Source: Herbaspirillum sp. RV1423 (GTDB lineage Bacteria > Pseudomonadota > Gammaproteobacteria > Burkholderiales > Burkholderiaceae_D). Taken from it: a stretch of DNA of 63,350 bases. Position 1 is the stretch's first letter. Each line of letters starts with the position of its first letter. A model generated the notes under the pieces. That model was not told where the DNA came from. It worked only from the letters and a program-made list of their open reading frames with translations, and made no database searches. The DNA lies in contig NZ_CBXX010000028.1 of the NCBI RefSeq assembly GCF_000577615.1, positions 1-63,350 of the forward strand, written 5' to 3'. Position numbers and translations under genes: made by a program. This document shows, one piece after another, positions 8,128-18,374 of the stretch.

Positions 8128-9651
8128 TCAGCGCACCAGCGGCAACGCAAAGCAGAAACTGGTGCCGCGCGGTTCGCCGGGTTGCGCCCAGATATCGCCG
8201 CGATGGCGCGCGATGATGTTCTTGCACAAGGCCAGGCCGATGCCGTTGCCGCTCACCTTGGAAGAAAAGAAACCGTCGAACAGACGTTCGCGGTGTCCCG
8301 CATCCAGGCCGCCGCCCTGGTCGGCGACGCGGATCACGGCGGTGTCGCCCACGCGTTCGCTGCTGACGCGCACGCGGCGCATCTCCTGCGGGAAACGGTT
8401 CATCTCCTCGATGGCGTTGAACGCCAGATTCAGGATGACCTGTCCGATCAGGACCTTCTCGCAACTCACCATCAGCTTCTCCGCGCACGGCGCGATCTCG
8501 ACGGCGACCTGCGTTTCGGCCGCCTTGAGTTCGATGAAGTAGCGCGCCTCATTGATCGTCTCGTTGATGTCGATCAGGGTTTCGGTCTGCTCCAGCTTCA
8601 CCACATATTCACGCACGCTCTTGATGATGGCGGCGGCGTGGTCGACCTGGCGCGCGGCGTTTTCCAGGCCCCAGAGAATGTTTTCGCGCGAGATGTCGTC
8701 GCCGTTCAGGCGCAGCATCGCGCCCTCCAGAAAGTTGCGGATCGCCGCCAGCGGCTGGCTCAGCTCATGCGCGATGGCGGTCGCCATTTCACCCATGGCG
8801 TTGTGGCGGGCCAGGTATTCCAGCGCCGCCTGGTTGCGGCGCCGCGCCTCTTCCGCCTCGACCTGGTCGGTGACGTCGCGGAAATGCAGGAGGTGGCCTT
8901 TCAGGTCGTTTTCGATTTCGATGTAGCGGCAGGAGGCCTGATGCCAGCGCCGCTGGCCGTTCCTGAGAACGATCTGGTAACGGATCGGAAATGAAATGGC
9001 GTCGGGCAGCGCCAGCGTCAGCAGTTCCAGCAATTCGTCGCGTGAAGCCGGTTCGCACAGATCGGTGAAGCTGCGCGGGGTTTGCTGGCCGGGCCGCACG
9101 CCCAGCAATTTGCGTCCGGCGTCGCTGATGTATTCGATGCCGCCGTCGTTGCGCAGGACGGCGATGCCCTCATCGGAGTCCTGCATGAATTCCTTGAGCC
9201 GGCTTTCGAGGCGCTTCATTTCACGCTTGATCTGTTCCTCGCGTGCAATATCGCGGAACTGCACCATGATCACATCCTGATGCGACAGCTTCACCAGCGT
9301 CGCCGTCGCCTCCGACAGAATCTCTTCGCCGTTCTTGGCGCGATAGCACCATTCGATCACGTTGGTTCCGTGCAGCACGGCGCCATGCAGCCACTGGCGG
9401 CCGATCTCGCGCCGGTATTCGTGCGAGCGCCGGCTCATGTCGGGCGCCTTCAGCGGCAGCAGCTCCTCCAGCGTGAAGCCCAGCACGTCGCAGGCCGAAG
9501 GATTGGCCCAGAGTATGGATTTGGACTCGGCGTCGTGCAGGATGATGCACATGGTGAGCGCCTCCATCATGCGTTTGAAGTCGTCCAGCTCGAACGACGC
9601 GGCGGACGGACTGAGCGGCGATTCCTGGGATGATTGCGATTCGGAAGGCAT
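8128..9651 (-). CDS. Two-PAS-domain sensor histidine kinase, orphan
   Basis: This 507-aa soluble protein has no membrane segment. A first PAS domain spans roughly residues 25-140 and a second 155-265. A HisKA dimerisation domain has phosphoacceptor His295 in AIAHELSQP, and a HATPase_c domain carries ADQGGG and GNGIGLALCKN. The HELSQPL box is of the FixL/DctB group, whose partners are commonly FixJ/NarL-type regulators. No response-regulator gene adjoins it; the nearest NarL-type one in the window is at 27560-28201, which has its own kinase. It is divergent from iacA and may sense a cytoplasmic metabolite or redox state. Confidence 0.9.
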   Translation of the reverse strand: MPSESQSSQESPLSPSAASFELDDFKRMMEALTMCIILHDAESKSILWANPSACDVLGFTLEELLPLKAPDMSRRSHEYRREIGRQWLHGAVLHGTNVIEWCYRAKNGEEILSEATATLVKLSHQDVIMVQFRDIAREEQIKREMKRLESRLKEFMQDSDEGIAVLRNDGGIEYISDAGRKLLGVRPGQQTPRSFTDLCEPASRDELLELLTLALPDAISFPIRYQIVLRNGQRRWHQASCRYIEIENDLKGHLLHFRDVTDQVEAEEARRRNQAALEYLARHNAMGEMATAIAHELSQPLAAIRNFLEGAMLRLNGDDISRENILWGLENAARQVDHAAAIIKSVREYVVKLEQTETLIDINETINEARYFIELKAAETQVAVEIAPCAEKLMVSCEKVLIGQVILNLAFNAIEEMNRFPQEMRRVRVSSERVGDTAVIRVADQGGGLDAGHRERLFDGFFSSKVSGNGIGLALCKNIIARHRGDIWAQPGEPRGTSFCFALPLVR

Positions 9652-9820
9652 GGGAAGTGGGCGAGATGAGCGGGGCTGTCTGATTATAGTCGGTGATCCG
9701 CGCCGGCATCGACGGAAAATCCAGGCTCGGCTCCACGCATGTCCGGATATTGTTTTTTCGCCTAGGGGATTTCTTTACGCGACCGCCTGATATCACCTAA
9801 AAATTCCCCGATCGTCCCGA

Positions 9821-9849
9821 TTGAACCGGGCAAGCGCTGTCCCTACACT
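9821..9849 (+). promoter_or_regulatory. Sigma-70 promoter upstream of iacA
   Basis: TTGAAC (9821-9826) and TACACT (9844-9849) are separated by exactly 17 bp. A transcript would start near 9856, about 57 nt before the iacA ATG. Confidence 0.55.
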
Positions 9850-9862
9850 CGATTCTGGAATG

Positions 9863-9886
9863 CATCTCACGGATAGCGATGAGATG
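9863..9886. promoter_or_regulatory. Inverted repeat downstream of the iacA promoter, candidate operator
   Basis: CATCTCA (9863-9869) and TGAGATG (9880-9886) form perfect 7-bp arms around a 10-bp spacer, just downstream of the predicted transcription start. That position suits a repressor roadblock, or a regulator other than the LysR protein, because the arms are unlike the ATCAAATTGAT site at 5543. Confidence 0.45.
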
Positions 9887-9912
9887 AAAAGCAACGCACT
9901 CTGGAGAATCGG

Positions 9913-11079
9913 ATGTCCCCGTCAGCAACACCCATCACAGCGACAACAGCGGCAGCCAAGGAAGATGACATGGCGCAAGTATTCAGCGAGATCCGCGAGC
10001 GCCGCGACGAATTCGGCCGCCTGCGCCACGTACCCAAGGAATTCATTACCAGACTCAAGAAGCTCGGCGTGTTCCGGGCGGCGACGCCGGCATGCTTCGG
10101 CGGTTCCGGCCTGGCGCCGACGGCATTCCTGCAATTGGTCGAAAAAATTTCAGAAGCCGACGGCTCGGTCGGCTGGATCGCCAGCTTCGGCTCGGCCTCG
10201 GTCTACCTGGCGGCGCTGCCGAAATCGACGCAAGCCAAGTTGTATGCCGATTCTCCCGACCTGGTATTCGCCGGCGGCCTGTTCCCGATCCAGCCGGCCA
10301 CGCAGGTCGAAGGCGGCTGGACCGTCAGCGGCACCTGGAAATTCGCCAGCGGCTGCAAGGGCGCCGACATGCTCGGCGTCGGCATCGGCGCGGCGGTGCC
10401 GGGACAAGCCGGCTCCAAGCCGCGCACCGCGGTACTGCCGCCCAGCCAAGTCGAGATCGTCGACAACTGGGACGTGATGGGACTGGCGGGAACCGGCAGC
10501 CACGACTTGCGCGTCACGCAGCAATTCGTGGCCGACGAGTGGACTTTCATCCGCGGCGGCGTGCCGACCATCGACGAACCCCTGTATCGCTATCCCACCA
10601 TCGCCTACGCGGCGCAAGTGCTGGGCGTGGTGAACCTGGGCATCGCCCGCGCCGCCATCGACGAGATCGCCAACATGGCCGGCGGCCGCGTCGCCATCAC
10701 CGGCGCGCCGAAGCTGGCGGACCGCTCCTACGTCAGGATCGAGGTCGCCAAGGCCGAGGCGCTGCTGCGCTCGGCGCGGGCTTTCCTGTACGACGCCACG
10801 GACGAGGTCTGGCAATCGATCCTGGCCGGCAATCCGGTCACGCCGGAACAAGTCAGCCTGTTGCGCCTGACCGCAGTCGAAGTGGCGCGCGCCGGCAACC
10901 AGATCGTGCAGAGCATGTTCGGCCTGGCCGGCACCACCGCCATTTATTCCAGCCATCCGCTGCAGCGCTACCTGCGCGATGCAGCGGTCGTGAAGCAGCA
11001 CGCCTTCCTCGGCGAAGGCATCTACGACGGCGCCGGCGCAGTTGCGCTGGGCGTGCCGCCGATGCCGGGCTTCCTGTAA
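9913..11079 (+). CDS. iacA: Acyl-CoA-dehydrogenase-fold flavin monooxygenase (IacA-like)
   Basis: This 388-aa protein has the acyl-CoA dehydrogenase fold: N-terminal helices ending in FGGSGLAP (about residues 61-68), a middle beta domain (WTVSGTWKFASG, about 136-147) and a C-terminal four-helix domain (ARAAIDEIANM... to SHPLQRYLRDA). It lacks the usual catalytic Glu context and resembles group D flavin-dependent hydroxylases (HsaA, IacA). IacA carries out the first oxidation of the indole ring of indole-3-acetate. It starts the rightward arm; the gene for the small IacB-like protein follows after 27 bp. Confidence 0.85.
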   Translation: MSPSATPITATTAAAKEDDMAQVFSEIRERRDEFGRLRHVPKEFITRLKKLGVFRAATPACFGGSGLAPTAFLQLVEKISEADGSVGWIASFGSASVYLAALPKSTQAKLYADSPDLVFAGGLFPIQPATQVEGGWTVSGTWKFASGCKGADMLGVGIGAAVPGQAGSKPRTAVLPPSQVEIVDNWDVMGLAGTGSHDLRVTQQFVADEWTFIRGGVPTIDEPLYRYPTIAYAAQVLGVVNLGIARAAIDEIANMAGGRVAITGAPKLADRSYVRIEVAKAEALLRSARAFLYDATDEVWQSILAGNPVTPEQVSLLRLTAVEVARAGNQIVQSMFGLAGTTAIYSSHPLQRYLRDAAVVKQHAFLGEGIYDGAGAVALGVPPMPGFL

Positions 11080-11106
11080 CCGTACTCAATCCTTTCGGAG
11101 AAACCT

Positions 11107-11472
11107 ATGACACAAATCGTCGATAAAGAGCCCTTGCGCGTGCTCTTCTGCGTGGGCGTGACGCAAAACTTCTTTGACCTCCCGGCCAGCCAGACCGGCG
11201 CGGTGTGGAAAGCCTACGGCGAGATGATGACGGCCCTGAGCCAGATGCCGGGCGTGACGATCCTGGGAACCATGGATGACGACCGCACCATGGTGGGCAA
11301 GTCCGATTCGTGGCCGTGGACTTTCTACATCATGGCCGACGTCGCGGATCTGGATACGGTGATCGCCGGTTGCAACTTGTTCCGCACCACCATGATCGGC
11401 GAAGAACGCCTGTGGAAATACGGTCGCATCGAAGCGCGCATCGGCCGCGCGCTGATCATCCAGGGCGGCTGA
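11107..11472 (+). CDS. iacB: Small IacB-like protein
   Basis: This 121-aa protein of soluble character has a ferredoxin-like alternation (RVLFCVGVTQNFFD, VTILGTMDDDRTMVG, WTFYIMADVADLDTV) reminiscent of dimeric alpha-beta barrel proteins, but no recognised motif. It lies between iacA and the SDR gene, where iacB lies in known indole-3-acetate clusters, and its length fits. A GGAG ribosome-binding site precedes the ATG. Its biochemical role is not evident from sequence. Confidence 0.7.
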   Translation: MTQIVDKEPLRVLFCVGVTQNFFDLPASQTGAVWKAYGEMMTALSQMPGVTILGTMDDDRTMVGKSDSWPWTFYIMADVADLDTVIAGCNLFRTTMIGEERLWKYGRIEARIGRALIIQGG

Positions 11473-11511
11473 TCGCATGATCGCAACCGCTTGCTCTATC
11501 CGGGAACATCC

Positions 11512-12255
11512 ATGAACCAAAAAATTGCACTGGTCAGCGGCGCCGCCCGCGGACTGGGAGAAAAAATAGCACGCAAGCTGCATGCCGCCGGCTATCTGGT
11601 GGCGCTCGGCGATGTCGATCTGGAACACGCCACGGCGGTGGCCGCCAGTCTCGACGCCAGCGGCGCCACCGCGACGGCGCTGAGCCTGGACGTGCGTCGC
11701 AAACAGGACTTCATCGCCGCCTGCGATGCGCTGGAACTGCGCTGGGGCGGCGCCAGCGTGCTGGTCAACAATGCCGGCCAGTCGCGCATTGCGGCGCTGA
11801 TGGATATCTCGCCGGACGAGTTCGACGAGGTCATGGCGATCAATCTCAAGGGCACGTTTCTTGCGTGCCAGGTATTCGGAAAACGCTTTGCCGAACGCGG
11901 CTACGGACGCATCGTCAACATCGCCTCGCTCGCCGGCCAGACCGGCGGCACCGCCACCGGCGCGCATTATGCGGCAGCCAAGGGCGGCGTGCTGACGCTG
12001 ACCAAGGTATTCGCGCGCGAGTTGGCAAACCAGGGGGTGACGGTCAACGCCATCTCGCCGGGACCGCTGGATCTGCCCATTGTGCACGAGTCGGTGCCGG
12101 CGGAAAAGATCGAGGCGATCACGCAGACCATCCCGACGCGTTCATTGGGCAATGCGGATTTCATCGCCGATGCGGTGTTGCTGCTCGCGTCGCCCGATGC
12201 CGGTTCCGCCACCGGCGCGTGCCTGGATATCAACGGCGGTCTGTTCATGCGCTGA
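11512..12255 (+). CDS. iacE: Short-chain dehydrogenase/reductase (IacE-like)
   Basis: This 247-aa classical SDR has the cofactor motif SGAARGLG (about residues 8-15), NNAG (about 88-91) and the catalytic YAAAK of AHYAAAKGG. It ends in the typical CLDINGGLFM. The start at 11512 follows a short spacer after iacB; the upstream ATG at 11491 would add seven residues of no family support. IacE is the SDR of indole-3-acetate clusters and acts on a hydroxylated indole-acetate intermediate. Confidence 0.85.
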   Translation: MNQKIALVSGAARGLGEKIARKLHAAGYLVALGDVDLEHATAVAASLDASGATATALSLDVRRKQDFIAACDALELRWGGASVLVNNAGQSRIAALMDISPDEFDEVMAINLKGTFLACQVFGKRFAERGYGRIVNIASLAGQTGGTATGAHYAAAKGGVLTLTKVFARELANQGVTVNAISPGPLDLPIVHESVPAEKIEAITQTIPTRSLGNADFIADAVLLLASPDAGSATGACLDINGGLFMR

Positions 12256-12343
12256 CGTCGCCCTGCATTTGCATCCGTCTCTGCACCTGCATCGGCAACG
12301 TTCGCAATCGTCTCTTCGTCATTCACTTTTGGAGAATAAAACT

Positions 12344-13510
12344 ATGTTCCACAAATGCTCGATTGCCGCTTCGCTGGCGATGACCGCCATCGTCGCGGTG
12401 TCTTCCCTGGCGACTTCTTCCGCCTATGCACAGATCAAGATCGGCGTGGTGACATCGTCGACCGGCCCGACTTCGCTGGTCGGCATTCCGCAAAAGAATA
12501 CCGTGCCGCTGTTGCCGGCCAAGATCGGCGATCTGACCGTGGAATATATCTCCCTCGACGACGGCAGCGATCCGACCCGCTCGGTCACCGAAGTGAAGAA
12601 GCTGATCTCCGAATACAACGTCGACGCCATCATCGGACCGAGCGGTTCGCCCAACTCGGTCGCCGTGATTCCGTTCATGGCGGAAGCCGGCGTGCCGATG
12701 CTGGCGCCGGTAGGCACCGCGGCGGTGGTGCTGCCGATGACGGAACAAAAGAAATGGGTCTTCAAGACCACCCAGAACGACGACCTGATCGCCAAGGCCC
12801 TGGTCGAGCAGATGGTCAAGCTCAAGACCAAAACGATAGGCTTCATCGCCATCAACGATCCTTACGGTGAAAACTGGAACCGCGTCTTTACCGAACTCGC
12901 GGCAAAGAACAATATCAAGATCGTCGCCAACGAACGCTATCAGCGCACCGATACTTCGGTCACCGCGCAGACGCTCAAGATCATCGCCGCCAATCCCGAC
13001 GCCGTGCTGGTCGCAGCGCCGGGCGGCGCGACCGTATTGCCGCAGACGACGCTGGCGGACCAGGGCTACAAGGGACAGATGTACCAGACGCACGGCGCCG
13101 CCTTGCCCGCCTTCCTGCAACTGGGCAAGAAGAAGGTCGACGGCACCATCCTGGCGGCGAGCCTGATGCTGGTCCTGCCGGAGATCCCCGACAGCAATCC
13201 GTCCAAGAAAGTGGCGTTGGAATATATCGGCGCCTACACCAGGATGTACGGCAGCGCGCCGGCGACTTTCGGCGCCAATGTGTATGACGCCGGCCTGCTG
13301 TTGCAGCGCGCGGTTCCGATCGCCGCCAAGAAGGCCAAGCCGGGCAGCAAGGAGTTCCGCGCCGCGTTGCGCGATGCGCTGGAAGGGACCAAGGAACTGG
13401 TCGCGACCCAGGGCGTGTACAACATGACGCCGGCCGATCACAGCGGTTTCGACGAACGCGGCCGCGAATTGATCCAGGTCAAGAACGGCAACTGGACGCT
13501 GTTGAAATAA
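12344..13510 (+). CDS. Branched-chain-type ABC transporter substrate-binding protein (module 1)
   Basis: This 388-aa periplasmic protein has a signal peptide ending near SAYAQ and the type I periplasmic-binding fold of LivK-like proteins (IKIGVVTSSTGPTSLVGIPQKN, then VDAIIGPSGSPNSVAV). The true start is ATG 12344, with TTTGGAGAA upstream, not the long open frame from 12080. It follows the iacE-like gene in the same direction and is followed by the matching permeases. LivK paralogs in aromatic catabolic clusters often bind aromatic acids, so indole-acetate or a related acid is plausible but not shown. Confidence 0.92.
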   Translation: MFHKCSIAASLAMTAIVAVSSLATSSAYAQIKIGVVTSSTGPTSLVGIPQKNTVPLLPAKIGDLTVEYISLDDGSDPTRSVTEVKKLISEYNVDAIIGPSGSPNSVAVIPFMAEAGVPMLAPVGTAAVVLPMTEQKKWVFKTTQNDDLIAKALVEQMVKLKTKTIGFIAINDPYGENWNRVFTELAAKNNIKIVANERYQRTDTSVTAQTLKIIAANPDAVLVAAPGGATVLPQTTLADQGYKGQMYQTHGAALPAFLQLGKKKVDGTILAASLMLVLPEIPDSNPSKKVALEYIGAYTRMYGSAPATFGANVYDAGLLLQRAVPIAAKKAKPGSKEFRAALRDALEGTKELVATQGVYNMTPADHSGFDERGRELIQVKNGNWTLLK

Positions 13511-13512
13511 AC

Positions 13513-13565
13513 GCGGCGGCAACCGCCGCAGGAAGTACGGCCGGCGCGCATCGCGATGCCGGCCG
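13513..13565. other. Two GC-rich hairpins between binding protein and permease genes
   Basis: A 7-bp stem GCGGCGG/CCGCCGC (13513-13529) is followed by an 8-bp stem CGGCCGGC/GCCGGCCG (13538-13545 with 13558-13565). Neither is followed by a U-run. Such stems after a binding-protein gene usually protect its mRNA and lower permease expression. Confidence 0.55.
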
Positions 13566-13635
13566 CAGATCATAGGAACCCGTTTCCTCCCGGCCGGTCG
13601 GTCGGGAAGCGAGCGGGATCGAGAAGGACGCAGGA

Positions 13636-14670
13636 ATGAATCTTCAAATCGTGGCGCTTCTGGGACAGGACGGCATCACCAACGGCGCCATCTACGCGCT
13701 GCTGGCCTTGTCCATTGTGCTGGTGTTTACCGTCACCCGTATTTTGCTGATTCCGCAAGGAGAGTTCGTCGCCTTCGGCGCGCTGACCATGAACATGATC
13801 CAGAACGGCCAGCGCCTGTCGGTGGTCTGGCTGCTAGCGGGCCTGTGCATCGCCGCGGCCTTCATGGATCTGGTCGACATGGTGCGCCAGAAGCGCAGCC
13901 GGCCGTCGTTGTGGCTGCCGGTCAAGCTGGCCTACGCTGCGGCAATGGTCTGGCTGGCGTTCACGCTGCCGCTGGCGACGCTGCCGATGCTGCTGCAGGT
14001 CGTGCTGACGCTGGCGTTGCTGGTGCCGACCGGGCCGCTGATGTACCGGCTGGTGTTCCAGCCGATCGCCAGCGCCGCGCCGCTGGTGCTGCTGATCGTA
14101 TCGATCGCCTTGCATGTGGCGCTGGTCGGCGTCGGCCTGCTGGTGTTCGGCCCCGACGGCGCGCGCACCGCGCCGTTCACCGACAGCAACCTGACGCTGG
14201 GATCGTTCAACATCAACAGCCAGGCGCTGTGGGTCATCTGCGTCTCGATCGCGCTGATCGTCGCCCTGTTCCTGATGTTCGAGCGCACGCTGTACGGCAA
14301 GGCGCTGCGCGCCGCCGCGATGAACCGCATGGGCGCCAGGCTGATGGGCATCTCGCCGGTGTTCGCCGGCAAGGCCATGTTCTTCCTGGCGGCGCTCATC
14401 GGCGTGATGTCCGGCATCCTGATTGCGCCGATCACCACCATCTATTACGACTCGGGATTCCTGATCAGCCTCAAGGGCTTCGTCGGTTCCATCATCGGCG
14501 GCCTGGTGAGTTATCCGGTCGCGGCCATCGGCGCCGTGTTCGTCGGCCTGATCGAATCGTTTTCCACATTCTGGGCCAGTTCCTATAAAGAGATCATTGT
14601 GTTTGTGCTGATTATTCCGGTATTGCTGTGGCGTTCCCTGACCAGCCGCCATGTGGAGGAAGAGGAATGA
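13636..14670 (+). CDS. Branched-chain-type ABC permease, LivH-like (module 1)
   Basis: This 344-aa protein with about eight or nine hydrophobic segments has LivH hallmarks: DGITNGAIYALLALSIVLVF at the N-terminus and the cytoplasmic-loop region GKALRAAAMNRMGARLMGI. An unusual acidic tail (VEEEE) ends it. The stop overlaps the start of the next gene as ATGA. Confidence 0.92.
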   Translation: MNLQIVALLGQDGITNGAIYALLALSIVLVFTVTRILLIPQGEFVAFGALTMNMIQNGQRLSVVWLLAGLCIAAAFMDLVDMVRQKRSRPSLWLPVKLAYAAAMVWLAFTLPLATLPMLLQVVLTLALLVPTGPLMYRLVFQPIASAAPLVLLIVSIALHVALVGVGLLVFGPDGARTAPFTDSNLTLGSFNINSQALWVICVSIALIVALFLMFERTLYGKALRAAAMNRMGARLMGISPVFAGKAMFFLAALIGVMSGILIAPITTIYYDSGFLISLKGFVGSIIGGLVSYPVAAIGAVFVGLIESFSTFWASSYKEIIVFVLIIPVLLWRSLTSRHVEEEE

Positions 14671-16476
14671 AGCGGGGCATTTCTTCCAGGACGGCGGTGC
14701 TGGCCTTCGTGGTGTTGCTGGCCGTCGCGCCGTTCGTGCTGAGTCCGTTTTACGTCACCATGCTCAATAACATCGGCCTCAGTTCGCTGGTGGTGCTGGG
14801 GCTGGTCCTGCTGACCGGCGTGGCGGGCCTGACCAGTTTCGGGCAGGCCGCCTTCGTCGGCCTGGGGGCATATATTTCGGCCGCGCTGACCACCGGCGTG
14901 GTGGCCTTGCCGGCGGCGCTGTCGTGGCTGCACGCGCCGTGGGCGGCGCTGATCGTGGCGCTGGCCTGCACCGCGCTGCTGGCGCTGGTGCTGGGCAGCC
15001 TGACCCTGAAGCTGTCCGGCCACTATTTGCCGCTGGGCACGATCGCCTGGGGCATCAGCCTGTATTTCATCTTCGGCACCTTGCAAAGCATGGGCGGCCA
15101 GGCCGGCATGTCCGGCATTCCTCCGATCACGCTGTTCGGCCTGGCGCTGACCAGCGACCGCATGATGTACGGCCTGATCTGGGCGGCGGTGATTGCCGGC
15201 GCCTATGCCTTGCTCAATCTGCTCGACTCGCGCGAAGGCCGCGCCATCCGTGCCCTGAAGGGCGGCATCGTGATGGCAGAGGCGATGGGCATCGACACGG
15301 CGCGCTCGCGCATCGTGATATTCGTGCTGGCGGCGTTGCTGGCCAGTCTGTCCGGCTGGCTCTACGTACACATGCAGCGTTTCGTGAATCCTTCGCCGTT
15401 CGGATTGCAGTTCGGCATCGACTACCTGTTCATGGCGGTGCTCGGCGGCGCCAGCCACGTCTGGGGCGCGGTGCTGGGCGCCGGCGTGATCGTGGTGCTC
15501 AAGGAATGGCTGCAAGGCGTGTTGCCGGCGCTGCTCGGGCGCACCGGCAATTTCGAGAGCATCGTGTTCGGTTTGCTGATGGTGGTCATGCTGCAACGCT
15601 CGCGAGACGGCATCTGGCCGTTCCTGGCGAAATGGGTGCCGGTGCAGGACACGCTGCGCAACAGGCGCCGGCGGCTTGATCCCGGCGCCACACCGTTGCC
15701 GCGCCGCGCCATGCCCAATCCGGACGAAGTGGTGCTGGACGTGCGCGACGTGACGCGCCGTTTCGGCGGGCTGGTCGCCAACAACCAGATGAATCTCAAG
15801 GTCCTCAGCGGCGAAGTGCTGGCGCTGATCGGACCGAACGGCGCGGGCAAGTCCACGCTGTTCAACCAGATCTCCGGCGTCGACACGCCGACCTCGGGAA
15901 CCGTGCTGTTTCGCGGATACGAGGTGACCGGCAAGGGATCGCGCCATATCGCCGGCCTCGGCATGAGCCGCAGTTTCCAGCATGTGCGCCTGCTGCCGCG
16001 CATGACGGTTCTGGAGAACGTGGCGATCGGCGCGCACATGCGCGGCAAGCGCGGCGTGCTGTCTTCCGTGCTGCGCCTGGACCGCGAGGAAGAGGCCCGG
16101 CTGCTGGCCGAGGCAGCGCGCCAGATCGAGCGCGTCGGCCTGAAGGAACAGATGTACGAAGCCGCCGGATCGTTGTCGCTGGGACAGCAGCGGATCCTGG
16201 AAATCGCCCGCGCCCTGGCGGCGGATCCTTGCCTGCTGCTGCTCGACGAACCGGCCGCCGGCCTGCGGCTTGGCGAGAAGCAGGCGCTCGGCGAACTGCT
16301 GCGCAAATTGCGCGCCGAAGGCATGGCGATCCTGCTGGTGGAACATGACATGGATTTCGTGATGGAACTGGTGGACCGCATCGTGGTGATGGATTTCGGA
16401 CAGAAGATCGCAGAGGGTTTGCCGGAAGAGATCCAGAGCAATTCCGCGGTGCTGGAAGCTTATCTGGGAGTCGGCG

Positions 16477-16487
<11 letters not shown>
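14667..16487 (+). CDS. Fused LivM permease-LivG ATPase (module 1)
   Basis: This 606-aa protein joins a LivM-like permease (about residues 1-325; [22 protein letters not shown] is the family signature) to a complete LivG ATPase (about 355-606). The ATPase has Walker A GPNGAGKS, an LSLGQQR signature and Walker B LLLLDEP. The ATG at 14667 overlaps the LivH stop. The fusion removes one subunit boundary of the importer; the paralog at 22567-24345 has the same fusion. Confidence 0.92.
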
Positions 16488-17226
<739 letters not shown>

Positions 17227-17334
17227 GCGCAAGCACGGCGCCGCGACAGAAACAAACCATACCGATTCCAACCGGTGCCGGCGCGCCGGCAGGGAGAGGT
17301 TTTGCCAGAAAATATTGCAGCAGAGGATATTTAT

Positions 17335-18345
17335 ATGACTACCCCAGACGCCATGCGCATCTGCATTGCCGGCGCCGGCGCCATCGGCGGCACGCTGGCG
17401 GTCCGTCTGAGCGCGGCAGGCAACCATGTCAGCGTGCTCGCGCGCGGCAACACCTTGCGGACTATACGCGACGCCGGCCTGACCTTGCACGACCAGCACG
17501 GCGTCACGCATGCGATGCCGGCGGCCAGCGACCGGCCCGAGTTCGGTCCGCAGGACGTGATTTTCGTCTGCGCCAAGAGCCAGGATATGGCGGCGTTGCT
17601 GGCGCAACTGTCGCCGCTGATCGGCGAACGCACCGTGGTCGTTCCCACCAGCAACGGCGTGCCGTGGTGGTATTTCTATCGCGAAGGCGGCCGCTTCGAC
17701 GGCGAACCGGTGTGCGCGGTCGATCCGCACGGCCGCATGGCCGCCTCGGTGGCCGGCGAGCGGCTGATCGGCAGCGTCCTGTTCATCACCTCCGAAGTCG
17801 CGGCGCCCGGCGTGATCAGGTCGAGCAATCCGCATCTGATGGTGCTGGGCGAGCCGTCGGGAGAAATGAGCGAGCGCCTGCTGCGCGTGCGTGCGGCGGT
17901 CGAAGCGGCCGGCATCGAGGCGCGCGCCACCGATCGCATCCGCGACAAGCTGTGGACCAAGATCATCGCCAACATCAGTTCCAATCCCTTGTCGGTGATC
18001 ACCCAGGCCACGCTGCAACAGCTATACGGCCTGCCGGAGTTGCGCGACGTGGTGACGCAGATCATGCGCGAGGCCTTGCTGGTGGCTTCGTCCTATGGCG
18101 CGCGCGTGGATATCGATCCGCTGACATTCGTGCAATTGGGCGAAGCGATGGGACCGTTCCGCACCTCGATGTTGCAGGACTTCGATCGCGGCCGTCCGCT
18201 CGAACTGGCCGCCATCGGCGACGCCGTGCTGGAACTGGCGCAACGTTTCGACGTGCCGATGCCGATCACGCGCGCGGTCATTTCGCTGGCGCGTTTTCGC
18301 GGCGAGGCGGCACGGGAGGACAAGGCTGCTGCGGCAGCGGTATGA
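17335..18345 (+). CDS. Ketopantoate reductase (ApbA/PanE) family oxidoreductase
   Basis: This 336-aa protein has an N-terminal Rossmann fold with IAGAGAIGG (about residues 11-19) and the family Lys in the helical domain (RDKLWTKIIANIS, about 202-214). The ATG at 17335 has GAGG nearby. It lies in a catabolic/transport operon rather than beside panB or panC, so it more likely reduces or oxidises a 2-oxo (or 2-hydroxy) acid in the pathway than makes pantoate. Substrate unknown. Confidence 0.85.
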   Translation: MTTPDAMRICIAGAGAIGGTLAVRLSAAGNHVSVLARGNTLRTIRDAGLTLHDQHGVTHAMPAASDRPEFGPQDVIFVCAKSQDMAALLAQLSPLIGERTVVVPTSNGVPWWYFYREGGRFDGEPVCAVDPHGRMAASVAGERLIGSVLFITSEVAAPGVIRSSNPHLMVLGEPSGEMSERLLRVRAAVEAAGIEARATDRIRDKLWTKIIANISSNPLSVITQATLQQLYGLPELRDVVTQIMREALLVASSYGARVDIDPLTFVQLGEAMGPFRTSMLQDFDRGRPLELAAIGDAVLELAQRFDVPMPITRAVISLARFRGEAAREDKAAAAAV

Positions 18346-18374
18346 GCAGTTCAATTTCTATGAGGACATGAATC

